Shown one piece after another: positions 1 to 6,658 of a DNA stretch of 17,675 bases. The DNA is from RGIG8497 sp045593265. GTDB taxonomy: Bacteria; Bacillota; Clostridia; RGIG6154. The stretch is taken from positions 1-17,675 of the forward strand of contig JAZNWH010000027.1 of the NCBI GenBank assembly GCA_045593265.1, read 5' to 3'. The position numbers and the translations under genes were made by a program. A model generated the notes under the pieces. It saw only the letters and a program-made list of their open reading frames with translations. It was not told the DNA's origin and ran no database searches. Positions within the stretch are counted from its first letter, which is position 1; every line of letters starts with the position of its first letter.

Positions 1-37
1 ATATTTAAAAATTTCTAAAAAATTCTCTAAAAATAGA

Positions 38-66
38 TTGACATTAAAGCAAATTTGTTTTAGAAT
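38..66 (+). promoter_or_regulatory. Sigma-A promoter for divIC-yabR
   Basis: TTGACA at 38-43 and TAGAAT at 61-66 are separated by 17 bp. Transcription would start near 73 and give a leader of about 50 nt before the divIC ribosome binding site AGGAGG at 111-116. The pair therefore appears to have its own promoter, whatever lies upstream of the window. Confidence 0.75.
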
Positions 67-124
67 TATTATGTATAAAGATGAGGTAAAGAGGTTTTAC
101 AAACGAAAGTAGGAGGTTGTTATT

Positions 125-436
125 TTGAATAAAGTTTCAGACAGAAACAAAAAATCAAATAACAGATTATATTCGTTACTTATACTTCTTGCTTTTTTAG
201 GCTTTGTTATATATTTTGCTGTAACTTTTATTAAACAGGAAATTAAAATCAGTCAGCTGCGTAATGATGCTCAGTCTGTTCAGGAAAAGGTCGAAGAACA
301 GGTTCAATATTCCAAAGAACTTGAAGAGAATATGAAAACTGAAAATGAAATAAAAAGAGTAGAAGAAACTGCAAGAGAAAAGTTAGGTTATTTGAAGAAA
401 GACGAAATTTTATTCGTTGATTCTTCTGAAAAATAA
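125..436 (+). CDS. divIC: Septum formation initiator DivIC/FtsB family
   Basis: This is a small bitopic membrane protein of the divisome. DivIC/FtsB proteins form a complex with FtsL/DIB-type partners at the division site and help activate septal peptidoglycan synthesis. The 103-residue protein has a short basic cytoplasmic N-terminus, one hydrophobic segment at about residues 16-37, then a heptad-like charged stretch (about 38-80) typical of the extracytoplasmic coiled coil, and a short tail containing the family-like 'REKLGY' element. The start is TTG at 125, supported by AGGAGG at 111-116 with 8 nt spacing. An S1-domain gene follows 32 bp downstream, which matches the divIC-yabR order known from Bacillus subtilis and supports the divIC assignment over a generic FtsB. 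Size is normal for the family. Confidence 0.85.
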   Translation: MNKVSDRNKKSNNRLYSLLILLAFLGFVIYFAVTFIKQEIKISQLRNDAQSVQEKVEEQVQYSKELEENMKTENEIKRVEETAREKLGYLKKDEILFVDSSEK

Positions 437-468
437 GTTAAAACATTACTGAGGAGGAAATTTGCTTT

Positions 469-891
469 ATGCAGCTTGAGGTTGGGAATAATTTAGAAGG
501 AAAAATTACCGGAATTACTAATTTTGGTGCGTTTGTTCAGCTTGAGGGAGGTAAATCCGGACTTGTACATATTTCCGAAATTGCAATTGATTATGTTAAG
601 CAAATTGAAGACCATGTAAAAGTCGGCGATAATGTAAAAGTTAAAATAGTAGGCATTTCGCCTGAAGGTAAAATCAGTCTTTCTATTAAAAAGGTACTTG
701 AGGAAGAAAGAGACGAAGCTAAGAAAAATCCAAGACCTGCTGATGTGGATATGTTCACTAAATCTTCTAAATCCGGCGATATGTCATTTGAAGACAAAAT
801 GAATAAATTCAAGCTTGACAGCGACGAAAAAATGCTTGCTCTTAAAAGAAGCTTCGAGTCAAAGAGAGGCTCAGGCCGCCGCGGTAATTAA
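469..891 (+). CDS. yabR: S1 domain RNA-binding protein, YabR-like
   Basis: This 140-residue protein carries one S1 (OB-fold) RNA-binding domain at about residues 4-74, with the characteristic 'GITNFGAFV', 'GLVHISEI' and 'KVKIVGISPEGKISLSIK' strands. A charged, low-complexity C-terminal tail follows and ends in a basic, glycine- and arginine-rich stretch (RGSGRRGN). This is the layout of the YabR/general stress protein 13 group, thought to bind RNA or the ribosome; the precise role is not settled. The gene lies 32 bp after divIC, has a strong ribosome binding site (GAGGAGG at 451-457), and a hairpin terminator follows at 912-941, so the two genes probably form one transcript. The basic tail may add non-specific RNA affinity (inference). 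Confidence 0.85.
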   Translation: MQLEVGNNLEGKITGITNFGAFVQLEGGKSGLVHISEIAIDYVKQIEDHVKVGDNVKVKIVGISPEGKISLSIKKVLEEERDEAKKNPRPADVDMFTKSSKSGDMSFEDKMNKFKLDSDEKMLALKRSFESKRGSGRRGN

Positions 892-911
892 TATTATGTT
901 ACAATGAAACG

Positions 912-941
912 AAAACGACAAGTGATAACTTGTCGTTTTTT
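912..941 (+). terminator. Rho-independent terminator after yabR
   Basis: A 12-bp perfect stem (912-923 with 928-939) closes a GATA loop and runs into a T tract. It ends the divIC-yabR transcript. Confidence 0.85.
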
Positions 942-1038
942 GCTTTCATTTAAACTTTTTTCTTGTTTACTGTTGCTGGTTACTCTCAAAAAATCTTCAA
1001 ACAAATCAAATTTAAGGAACAGTGAATAGGTAATAAGT

Positions 1039-1070
1039 AAAAATCCGCACACAATTGTGTACGGATTTTT
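1039..1070 (-). terminator. Terminator of tRNA-Pro (minus strand)
   Basis: The arms 1039-1047 and 1062-1070 are perfect complements. The interior (ACACAATTGTGT, 1049-1060) is itself a palindrome, so the hairpin is nearly continuous. Read on the minus strand it follows the tRNA 3' end directly and finishes in a T run. Its first base coincides with the last base of the encoded CCA end. Confidence 0.75.
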
Positions 1071-1145
1071 GGTCGGAGTGACAAGACTTGAACTTGCGAC
1101 CCCTTGACCCCCAGTCAAGTACGCTACCAGCTGCGCTACACCCCG
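1070..1145 (-). tRNA. tRNA-Pro (anticodon GGG)
   Basis: The minus strand reads as a complete 76-nt cloverleaf. The acceptor stem CGGGGTG pairs with CACTCCG, with one G-U pair. The D arm contains AGCTGGTAG. The anticodon stem CTTGA/TCAAG holds the loop CTGGGGG with anticodon GGG. The T arm contains GTTCAAGTC. The discriminator is A and CCA is encoded. A consensus promoter lies upstream (1157-1185) and a terminator directly downstream, so it is a single-gene transcription unit convergent with yabR and divergent from alaS. Confidence 0.95.
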
Positions 1146-1156
1146 ATACTCATAGT

Positions 1157-1185
1157 ATATTATCATATTTACCTTGTTTTGTCAA
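1157..1185 (-). promoter_or_regulatory. Promoter of tRNA-Pro
   Basis: On the minus strand TTGACA (1180-1185) and TAATAT (1157-1162) are separated by 17 bp, upstream of the tRNA 5' end at 1145. The -10 box lies 11 bp from the mature 5' end, so the tRNA precursor would have only a very short leader. Confidence 0.75.
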
Positions 1186-1215
1186 CCGATATTTGTAAAT
1201 TTTATATCCCATTAA

Positions 1216-1244
1216 TTGACTTTTCTCGATTTTAATGATATACT
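1216..1244 (+). promoter_or_regulatory. Promoter of alaS
   Basis: TTGACT (1216-1221) and TATACT (1239-1244) are 17 bp apart. Transcription would start near 1251, leaving a leader of only about 43 nt, too short for a T-box riboswitch. Confidence 0.7.
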
Positions 1245-1293
1245 TAACTAAATATGCAAATATGTAGAAATTTTTTAACGGAGATGAACATAA

Positions 1294-3909
1294 ATGAACT
1301 ATATGGGATTAAATGACATAAGAGAAAAGTTTTTAAGCTTTTTCGAGTCTAAGGATTGCTTAAGACTTGGAAGCTTTTCTCTTGTTCCAAAAAATGATGC
1401 AAGCTTACTTTTGATTAATTCAGGTATGGCACCTATGAAAAAGTGGTTTACAGGTGCTGAAATCCCACCACGAAAAAGAGTAACTACTTGTCAGAAGTGT
1501 ATAAGAACTCCTGATATTGAACGTGTAGGTAAAACAGCACGTCATGGTACTTTCTTTGAAATGCTGGGTAATTTCTCATTCGGTGATTATTTTAAGAGAG
1601 AAGCCATTTCCTGGGGTTGGGAATTTTTAACAAAGGAAATGGGAATTGATCCTGAAAAATTGTGGATTACTATCTATGAAGAAGATGACGAAGCTCGTGA
1701 TATATGGGTAAACGAAATAGGTGTAAATCCAGACAGAGTTGTAAAGCTTGGAAAAGAAGATAATTTCTGGGAACACGGAACGGGTCCTTGCGGTCCATGC
1801 TCTGAAATTCATGTTGACCGTGGCGAAGAATATTCTTGTGGTCCTGATTGTAAAATAGGCTGTGATTGCGACAGATTTATGGAAGTGTGGAATTTAGTAT
1901 TCACACAGTTTGATAAAGATGAAGACGGAAATTATAACCGTCTTGCAAATCCTAACATTGATACAGGTATGGGTCTTGAAAGACTTGCTTGTGTTATGCA
2001 GGGTGTAAGCAATCTTTTTGAAGTAGATACAGTAAAAAATGTTATGGCTCATATTTCAAAGATTGCAGGTGTCGAATACAAGCAAAACGAAAAAACAGAT
2101 GTATCCTTAAGAGTTATAACTGACCATATAAGAAGTACAGTTATGATGGTTTCTGATGGTGTTATTCCGTCAAACGAGGGAAGAGGATATGTTTTGAGAA
2201 GACTCTTAAGAAGAGCAGCTCGTCACGGAAAGCTTCTTAATGTAAAAGGTGAATTTTTATATACAGTAGCAGATACTGTAATTGACGAGTCGAAGCAGGG
2301 TTATCCTGAACTTGACGAAAAGAGAGAATATATTAAGAAAATTATCAAGATTGAAGAAGAAAGATTTGCTAAAACTATTGATAACGGTCTTGAAATTCTT
2401 AATGGATATATGGAAGAAACCAAAAAAAGCGGCGCTGTTGTGTTAAGTGGTGAAAAAGCATTCAAGCTTAATGACACATATGGTTTCCCTATTGACTTAA
2501 CAGTAGAAATCTGTGAAGAGCAGGGACTTGGTGTTGACAGAGATGGTTTTGATAAAGAACTTGCAAAACAAAAAGAAACAGCAAGAAATGCAAGAAAAGA
2601 CAGCTCAAGCTGGGAAGATGACTCTGTTTCATTCGATGGTGTAAAGGAAACAGTTTTCACAGGCTATACAGCTCTTGAAACTGAATCAAAAATTGTTGCA
2701 ATTGCTGCAAACGGTGTAACTGTTGAGTCTGTTGAAGAAGGTGCAGAGGGAATAATCGTAACTGAAAAAACACCATTCTATGCAGAAATGGGTGGTCAGG
2801 CAGGAGACGTAGGTGTTATAACCTCAAAAGGAGCAAAAGCAATTGTTTTAGATACCAAGAAGAATGGTAATGGTATTTATACGCATATCGTAAAGGTTGA
2901 GAGTGGCACATTCTTTGCAGACGATGTGGTAACTTTAGAAGTTGATAAGAGAAACAGAATGGCAATTTGCAGAAATCACTCAACAACACATCTTCTTCAT
3001 AAAGCATTAAAAGAAGTATTGGGAGGCCATGTTGCTCAGGCAGGTTCTGAAGTTAATGCAAAACATCTCCGTTTCGACTTTTCTCACTTTGAAGCAATGA
3101 CACAGGAGCAGCTTAAAGATGTCGAAGCTAAGGTTAATGAAGCAATTCTTGACTCAATGCCAATAGTTGTAAAAGAACTTCCTATTGATGAAGCTAAATC
3201 ACTTGGAGCAACAGCTCAGTTTGGTGAAAAATATGGTGATACTGTACGCGTTGTTTCAATGGGCGACTACTCAATTGAATTCTGTGGTGGTACTCATCTT
3301 GAAAATACTGCACAGGCAGGACTTTTCAAGCTTATATCAGAGGGTGGAGTTTCAGCAGGTGTAAGACGTATCGAAGCTGTAACCGGTGCAGGTGTTCTTG
3401 AATATATAAAAAATAAAGACGAGCTTATTGTAAGAACAGCTGAAACTTTAAAATCCAATATAAATGAGATTGACCTCAAAGCTAAAACTGTTACAAATGA
3501 ACTTAAAGATGCTCAAAAGCAGATTGATGAATTTAAATCAAAGCTTGCAGGTGGTATGGTTGATGAAGTTCTTGCAAGTGCTGAAGAAATAAATGGAATT
3601 AAGGTAATATCTTATTTTGCTGGTTCATTGGGAATGGACGAACTTACTGTTATGACAGATAAAATTAAGGACAAGGTTAATGAACCACTGGTTGTAGTGC
3701 TTGCATCAAATAAGGATGACAAGGTTACTTTCCTTGCAGTAGCAAATAAAGCTGCTGTGGAAAAAGGAGCTCATGCTGGTAATATTATTAAAGAAATTAC
3801 TGTTATCGCAGGTGGAAAAGGCGGCGGAAAGCCTGATATGGCACGTGGTGGCGGAAAAGATGCGGATAAAATAGACGCTGCACTTGCAAAGGTTAAAGAA
3901 TTGATTTAA
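1294..3909 (+). CDS. alaS: Alanyl-tRNA synthetase
   Basis: This enzyme charges tRNA-Ala with alanine in the cytoplasm and hydrolyses mischarged Ser- or Gly-tRNA-Ala. The 871-residue length is normal. The class II catalytic domain fills the N-terminal half, with 'RHGTFFEMLGNFSFGDYF' near residues 85-103, 'GTGPCGPCSE', a cysteine cluster (CGPDCKIGCDC) and the 'NPNIDTGMGLERL' motif. The editing domain carries the metal-binding set H562, H566 (HSTTH) and C664, H668 (CGGTH). The C-terminal DHHA1/C-Ala domain ends with the glycine-rich 'GGKGGGKPDMARGGG' segment. The start is ATG at 1294 with GGAG at 1280-1283; a second ATG at 1303 is possible, but the family usually keeps a few residues before MGLN. 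A HIT gene follows 11 bp downstream and is probably co-transcribed. Confidence 0.97.
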   Translation: MNYMGLNDIREKFLSFFESKDCLRLGSFSLVPKNDASLLLINSGMAPMKKWFTGAEIPPRKRVTTCQKCIRTPDIERVGKTARHGTFFEMLGNFSFGDYFKREAISWGWEFLTKEMGIDPEKLWITIYEEDDEARDIWVNEIGVNPDRVVKLGKEDNFWEHGTGPCGPCSEIHVDRGEEYSCGPDCKIGCDCDRFMEVWNLVFTQFDKDEDGNYNRLANPNIDTGMGLERLACVMQGVSNLFEVDTVKNVMAHISKIAGVEYKQNEKTDVSLRVITDHIRSTVMMVSDGVIPSNEGRGYVLRRLLRRAARHGKLLNVKGEFLYTVADTVIDESKQGYPELDEKREYIKKIIKIEEERFAKTIDNGLEILNGYMEETKKSGAVVLSGEKAFKLNDTYGFPIDLTVEICEEQGLGVDRDGFDKELAKQKETARNARKDSSSWEDDSVSFDGVKETVFTGYTALETESKIVAIAANGVTVESVEEGAEGIIVTEKTPFYAEMGGQAGDVGVITSKGAKAIVLDTKKNGNGIYTHIVKVESGTFFADDVVTLEVDKRNRMAICRNHSTTHLLHKALKEVLGGHVAQAGSEVNAKHLRFDFSHFEAMTQEQLKDVEAKVNEAILDSMPIVVKELPIDEAKSLGATAQFGEKYGDTVRVVSMGDYSIEFCGGTHLENTAQAGLFKLISEGGVSAGVRRIEAVTGAGVLEYIKNKDELIVRTAETLKSNINEIDLKAKTVTNELKDAQKQIDEFKSKLAGGMVDEVLASAEEINGIKVISYFAGSLGMDELTVMTDKIKDKVNEPLVVVLASNKDDKVTFLAVANKAAVEKGAHAGNIIKEITVIAGGKGGGKPDMARGGGKDADKIDAALAKVKELI

Positions 3910-3920
3910 CAGGAGGTTTT

Positions 3921-4268
3921 ATGATGGAAAACTGTCTTTTTTGTAAAATTGTTGCAGGAGAAATTCCGTCAACAGTTGAATATGAGGATGATTATATCTT
4001 TGCGTTCAAGGATATAAACCCTGTTGCACCTGTTCACACGTTGGTAGTACCTAAAAAACATATTTGTTGCCTTGATGGACTATCAGACGAAGATGAAACT
4101 TTAATGGGCAAAGTAATGCTTGGTATTAAAAAAGTTGCATCTAAATATGATGGTTGCAAAAATGGATACAGAGTTATTAACAACTGTGGTGAAGATGGTG
4201 GACAAACTGTAAAGCATCTCCATTTTCATATAATCGGCGGTAAAGCATTGGACGAAAAACTTATATAA
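3921..4268 (+). CDS. HIT family hydrolase (HinT-like)
   Basis: This is a histidine-triad nucleotide-binding protein. HinT-type members hydrolyse AMP-lysine, aminoacyl-adenylates and similar phosphoramidates. The 115 residues include the N-terminal 'CLFCKIVAGEIP' signature, with the zinc-type CxxC, and the catalytic triad H99-L-H101-F-H103 followed by IIGG near the C-terminus. Length is typical of the one-domain family. It starts 11 bp after the alaS stop, with AGGAGG at 3911-3916; ATG at 3921 or 3924 could be used. Placement behind an aminoacyl-tRNA synthetase fits a role in clearing aminoacyl-adenylate by-products, although that link is inference. Confidence 0.92.
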   Translation: MMENCLFCKIVAGEIPSTVEYEDDYIFAFKDINPVAPVHTLVVPKKHICCLDGLSDEDETLMGKVMLGIKKVASKYDGCKNGYRVINNCGEDGGQTVKHLHFHIIGGKALDEKLI

Positions 4269-4271
4269 TGA

Positions 4272-4436
4272 AAAAACGGATGCACACTGCATCCGTTTCA
4301 GCGTGTCGATAAACCTATCGACACGCTGTCAGACAAGGAAAAAGAAAGTTATATTTTGGCGAACGGGTTGCAGACAGTACGTTTGTACGGCAATAAATAC
4401 GTTCGTCAAAACGGTTCGCACTTGACCGCAGTATAA
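4272..4436 (+). pseudogene. Start-less ORF remnant in hairpin-rich DNA
   Basis: The frame is open from the stop at 4269-4271 to TAA at 4434-4436, with no ATG, GTG or TTG positioned with a ribosome binding site. The protein-like part begins near 4311 and reads about 41 residues with a plausible amino acid mix, for example 'DKEKESYILANGLQ' and 'YGNKYVRQNGSHLTAV'. I do not recognise the family. It may be the 3' end of a lost gene carried by an inserted element, or chance coding in a structured region, since long inverted repeats run through the same bases. Confidence 0.2.
4274..4298 (+). terminator. Hairpin after the HIT gene (copy 1 of a repeat)
   Basis: An 11-bp perfect stem (4274-4284 with 4288-4298) has a CAC loop, preceded by an A tract and followed by only three T residues. 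It could end the alaS-HIT transcript, but the T-rich tail is better on the minus strand. The same hairpin sequence, 24 of 25 bases identical, recurs at 4635-4659. Confidence 0.5.
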
Positions 4437-4556
4437 CTGCGGAGTGCTATCGTATAGGTGTCATTAGCCAAAACAAGTTTTGGATGACACTCTAAAAGCA
4501 AGCAAAATACCTATAAACTCGATGTTTATAGGCGTTTTAAAATAGTATTATTAAAT

Positions 4557-4587
4557 TTGCTTAATTAAAACTATAAATTAGTATAAT
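4557..4587 (+). promoter_or_regulatory. Possible promoter of the cupin gene
   Basis: TATAAT at 4582-4587 is a perfect -10 box, but the best -35 candidate, TTGCTT at 4557-4562, is 19 bp away. The leader would include the hairpin at 4631-4663 just before the ribosome binding site. This is a weak call. Confidence 0.3.
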
Positions 4588-4679
4588 TAAAAAAATAATT
4601 CTGCTTGCGGTAGAACGACTTTTTCGACAGTCTTAAACGGATGCGCACTGCATCCGTTTAAGATTAGAAAGGGATACTT

Positions 4680-5024
4680 ATGATTAAACGAAAAGAAGAA
4701 ATAAATATTTTAACAGAAAACAACAAATCAGGGGATATAAAAATGTATCTTTCCGATTTAGGCGATTTTGAAGGCAGACATCCAAAGCTTGATACATTCT
4801 TCCATGTTAAGCTCAAAGTTGGTGAGGAAGTAGGCTTACATATTCATGAGGGAGAATTTGAAAGCTATTATATATTGTCAGGGACAGCAATGTATAACGA
4901 TAACGGAACCTTCGTTGAAATTTCAGAGGGGGATGTTACATTTACTCCGTCAGGACAAGGCCATGGTATAAAAAATATAGGTGATGATGTTTTAGAGTTT
5001 ATAGCCCTTGTAGTAAAATATTAG
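4680..5024 (+). CDS. Single-domain cupin protein
   Basis: This 114-residue small beta-barrel protein has both cupin motifs. Motif 1 supplies H54, H56 and E61 (in GLHIHEGEFESYYILSG) and motif 2 supplies H95 (in GDVTFTPSGQGHGIKN), so the usual metal-binding set is complete. Such proteins may be metal-dependent isomerases, dioxygenases or sugar-binding proteins; the sequence does not say which. There is no signal peptide, so it is cytoplasmic. The start ATG at 4680 has a modest ribosome binding site (AAAGGG, about 7 nt upstream). It is a single-gene unit, with a hairpin region before it and a terminator directly after. Confidence 0.85.
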   Translation: MIKRKEEINILTENNKSGDIKMYLSDLGDFEGRHPKLDTFFHVKLKVGEEVGLHIHEGEFESYYILSGTAMYNDNGTFVEISEGDVTFTPSGQGHGIKNIGDDVLEFIALVVKY

Positions 5025-5029
5025 TATTT

Positions 5030-5066
5030 AGAGATGTGAAAAAGTTGATTTTTTGCATCTCTTTTA
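5030..5066 (+). terminator. Terminator after the cupin gene
   Basis: A 14-bp stem (5030-5043 with 5049-5062, two G-U pairs) is followed by TTTTA. The next promoter's -35 box starts at 5067, immediately after it. Confidence 0.75.
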
Positions 5067-5095
5067 TTGACAAAATTTTACATATATGGTAAACT
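5067..5095 (+). promoter_or_regulatory. Promoter of the abrB-type operon
   Basis: TTGACA (5067-5072) is followed after 17 bp by TAAACT (5090-5095), with a TGG extended -10 element just before it. Transcription would start near 5102, where a 9-bp unit GTTGGAAAA occurs twice in tandem (5102-5110 and 5111-5119), a possible regulator binding site. Confidence 0.6.
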
Positions 5096-5138
5096 GAGTA
5101 AGTTGGAAAAGTTGGAAAAGTACAACGGAGGTAGTAAT

Positions 5139-5378
5139 ATGCCTAAAGGTAAACATATATTAAGTATGCCAAGAGGAATGCATATATTCGGTACAGCAAA
5201 GGTAAGTGAAAAAGGGCAGATTGTAATTCCCAAAGAGGCAAGACAGATTTTTAATATACAATCAGGGGATAACCTTTTGATTTTAGGTGATGAAACTAAA
5301 GGTATTGTTATAACAAAAGCAGACGTTATCAATGGTGTGGCAATTAATATACTGGAGGGAACGGATAATGATAAATAA
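5139..5378 (+). CDS. AbrB/MazE/SpoVT-type DNA-binding protein
   Basis: This is a 79-residue transcription regulator with a swapped-hairpin AbrB fold at about residues 21-65: 'GTAKVSEKGQIVIPKEARQIFNIQSGDNLLIL', which carries the KGQIVIP-EAR core of the family. The frame stays open from 5067, but that would place translation inside the promoter. The ATG at 5139 has GGAGG at 5127-5131 with 7 nt spacing and gives a normal-sized protein. The gene overlaps the following PLP-enzyme gene by 11 bp, so the two are translationally coupled. It probably controls its own operon, perhaps through the tandem GTTGGAAAA repeats at 5102-5119 (inference). No toxin gene is adjacent, so an antitoxin role is unlikely. 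Confidence 0.85.
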   Translation: MPKGKHILSMPRGMHIFGTAKVSEKGQIVIPKEARQIFNIQSGDNLLILGDETKGIVITKADVINGVAINILEGTDNDK

Positions 5379-6657
5379 TTTATATAGAAATGTCGGATTA
5401 AGCGATGAAGTCTTTGAATTTGGTGAAGAAATCTTAAAAACATTAAAAGAAAGATTTGAAGATATTGATAAGAACGCAGAATTTAATCAGTGTAAAGTAA
5501 TTTCAGCAATGCAGAAAAACAGATTAAGTCCTGAACATTTTATGACATCAACAGGTTATGGCTACAATGACGAGGGAAGGGACAATCTTGAAAGAATATA
5601 TGCTGATACCTTTCACACCGAGGCAGCACTTGTAAGACCCCAGATAACTTGTGGAACTCATGCCCTTAACATTGCTCTTTCTGCAAATTTAAGACCCGGA
5701 GATGAACTTTTATCTCCTGTAGGAAAGCCTTATGATACCTTAGAAGAGGTTATAGGAATTCGTAAGTCCGTGGGTTCACTTGCAGAATATGGTGTAACTT
5801 ATCGTCAGGTTGATTTGCTTGAAGGGGATAAATTTGATTTTGACGGAATAAAGAATGCTATAAATGAAAAGACGAAGCTTGTTACAATACAGCGTTCTAA
5901 AGGATATCAGACAAGAAAAACATTCAGTGTAGATGAAATAGGAAGTTTAATTAAATTTGTAAAAAGTATTAAACCTGATGTAATTTGTATGGTTGATAAT
6001 TGCTATGGCGAATTTGTAGAAAGAATTGAACCATCTGATGTGGGTGCAGATATGACGGTAGGCTCCCTTATAAAAAATCCCGGAGGGGGACTTGCTTCAA
6101 TCGGTGGATACATTTGTGGTACTCAGGAGTGTATCGAAAGATGTGCATATCGTCTGACATCTCCAGGACTCGGCAGAGAAGTAGGCGCAAATCTTGGCAT
6201 TATGCAATCGCTTTATCAAGGCTTCTTTTTAGCACCTACAGTAGTTGCAGGAGCATTAAAGGGTGCAATATTTGCGGCAAATATATATGAAAAGTTAGGC
6301 TTCAAAGTAGTTCCGAACAGTACAGAATCACGTCATGATATTATTCAGGCAGTTGAACTTAAGTCAAGTGAGGGATTAATTGCATTTTGCAAAGGAATTC
6401 AGGCAGCAGCTCCTGTTGACAGCTTCGTAGACCCTGTTCCAGGTGATATGCCCGGTTATGATTCTCAGGTAATTATGGCTGCAGGTGCCTTTGTTCAGGG
6501 TTCATCAATTGAGCTTAGTGCCGATGGTCCTGTAAGAGAACCCTATGCGGCATATTTTCAGGGTGGACTTACATGGTATCACGCAAAATACGGTATATTG
6601 ATGTCAGTACAAAAAATGTATGAAAAAGGATTAATAGATTTGAAAGGAGTAAATTAG
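5368..6657 (+). CDS. PLP-dependent Met gamma-lyase family enzyme (aluminium resistance-like)
   Basis: This fold-type I pyridoxal-phosphate protein of 429 residues belongs to the family annotated as methionine gamma-lyase family or 'cystathionine beta-lyase family protein involved in aluminium resistance' (YnbB-like). Recognisable features are the N-terminal 'STGYGYNDEGRDNLERIYA' segment, 'ALVRPQITCGTHALNIAL', 'VDNCYGEFVE', and the likely cofactor lysine K236 in 'GSLIKNPGGGLASIGGYI'. The substrate is not firmly known for this family; a sulfur amino acid C-S lyase reaction is the usual guess. An upstream in-frame codon at 5332 exists, but ATG at 5368 has GGAGGG at 5354-5359 and overlaps the abrB-type gene by 11 bp. 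The transporter gene starts one base after its stop codon, which suggests linked uptake or export of substrate or product. Confidence 0.88.
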   Translation: MINNLYRNVGLSDEVFEFGEEILKTLKERFEDIDKNAEFNQCKVISAMQKNRLSPEHFMTSTGYGYNDEGRDNLERIYADTFHTEAALVRPQITCGTHALNIALSANLRPGDELLSPVGKPYDTLEEVIGIRKSVGSLAEYGVTYRQVDLLEGDKFDFDGIKNAINEKTKLVTIQRSKGYQTRKTFSVDEIGSLIKFVKSIKPDVICMVDNCYGEFVERIEPSDVGADMTVGSLIKNPGGGLASIGGYICGTQECIERCAYRLTSPGLGREVGANLGIMQSLYQGFFLAPTVVAGALKGAIFAANIYEKLGFKVVPNSTESRHDIIQAVELKSSEGLIAFCKGIQAAAPVDSFVDPVPGDMPGYDSQVIMAAGAFVQGSSIELSADGPVREPYAAYFQGGLTWYHAKYGILMSVQKMYEKGLIDLKGVN

Positions 6658-6658
6658 T

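Larger units (their letters stand above)
4274..4663. repeat. Hairpin-rich intergenic region bounded by a duplicated hairpin
   Basis: This gene-free stretch holds a series of inverted repeats: 4274-4298; 4299-4310 with 4317-4328 (12 bp); 4354-4365 with 4400-4411 (11 of 12, one G-U); 4426-4432 with 4436-4442; 4458-4464 plus 4468-4474 with 4477-4483 plus 4484-4490; 4510-4518 with 4524-4532; and 4631-4644 with 4650-4663. The first and last hairpins share a 25-bp core. Just inside them, TGTCGATAAA (4304-4313) and TTTTTCGACA (4620-4629) are imperfect inverted repeats. This could be a degraded non-autonomous mobile element of about 330 bp or a structured RNA; the sequence alone does not decide. Confidence 0.45.

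Noticed and set aside
894..1166. Minus-strand ORF with 'GVAQLVAYLTGGQGV'
   Set aside because: It is a translation through the tRNA-Pro gene, which is a complete cloverleaf with promoter and terminator.
2301..2660. Minus-strand ORF inside alaS
   Set aside because: It is a shadow of the conserved alaS frame, with no ribosome binding site and biased serine/leucine-rich composition.
5139..5378. Antitoxin of a toxin-antitoxin pair
   Set aside because: The downstream gene is a 429-residue PLP enzyme, not a toxin, so the AbrB fold here is more likely a transcription regulator.
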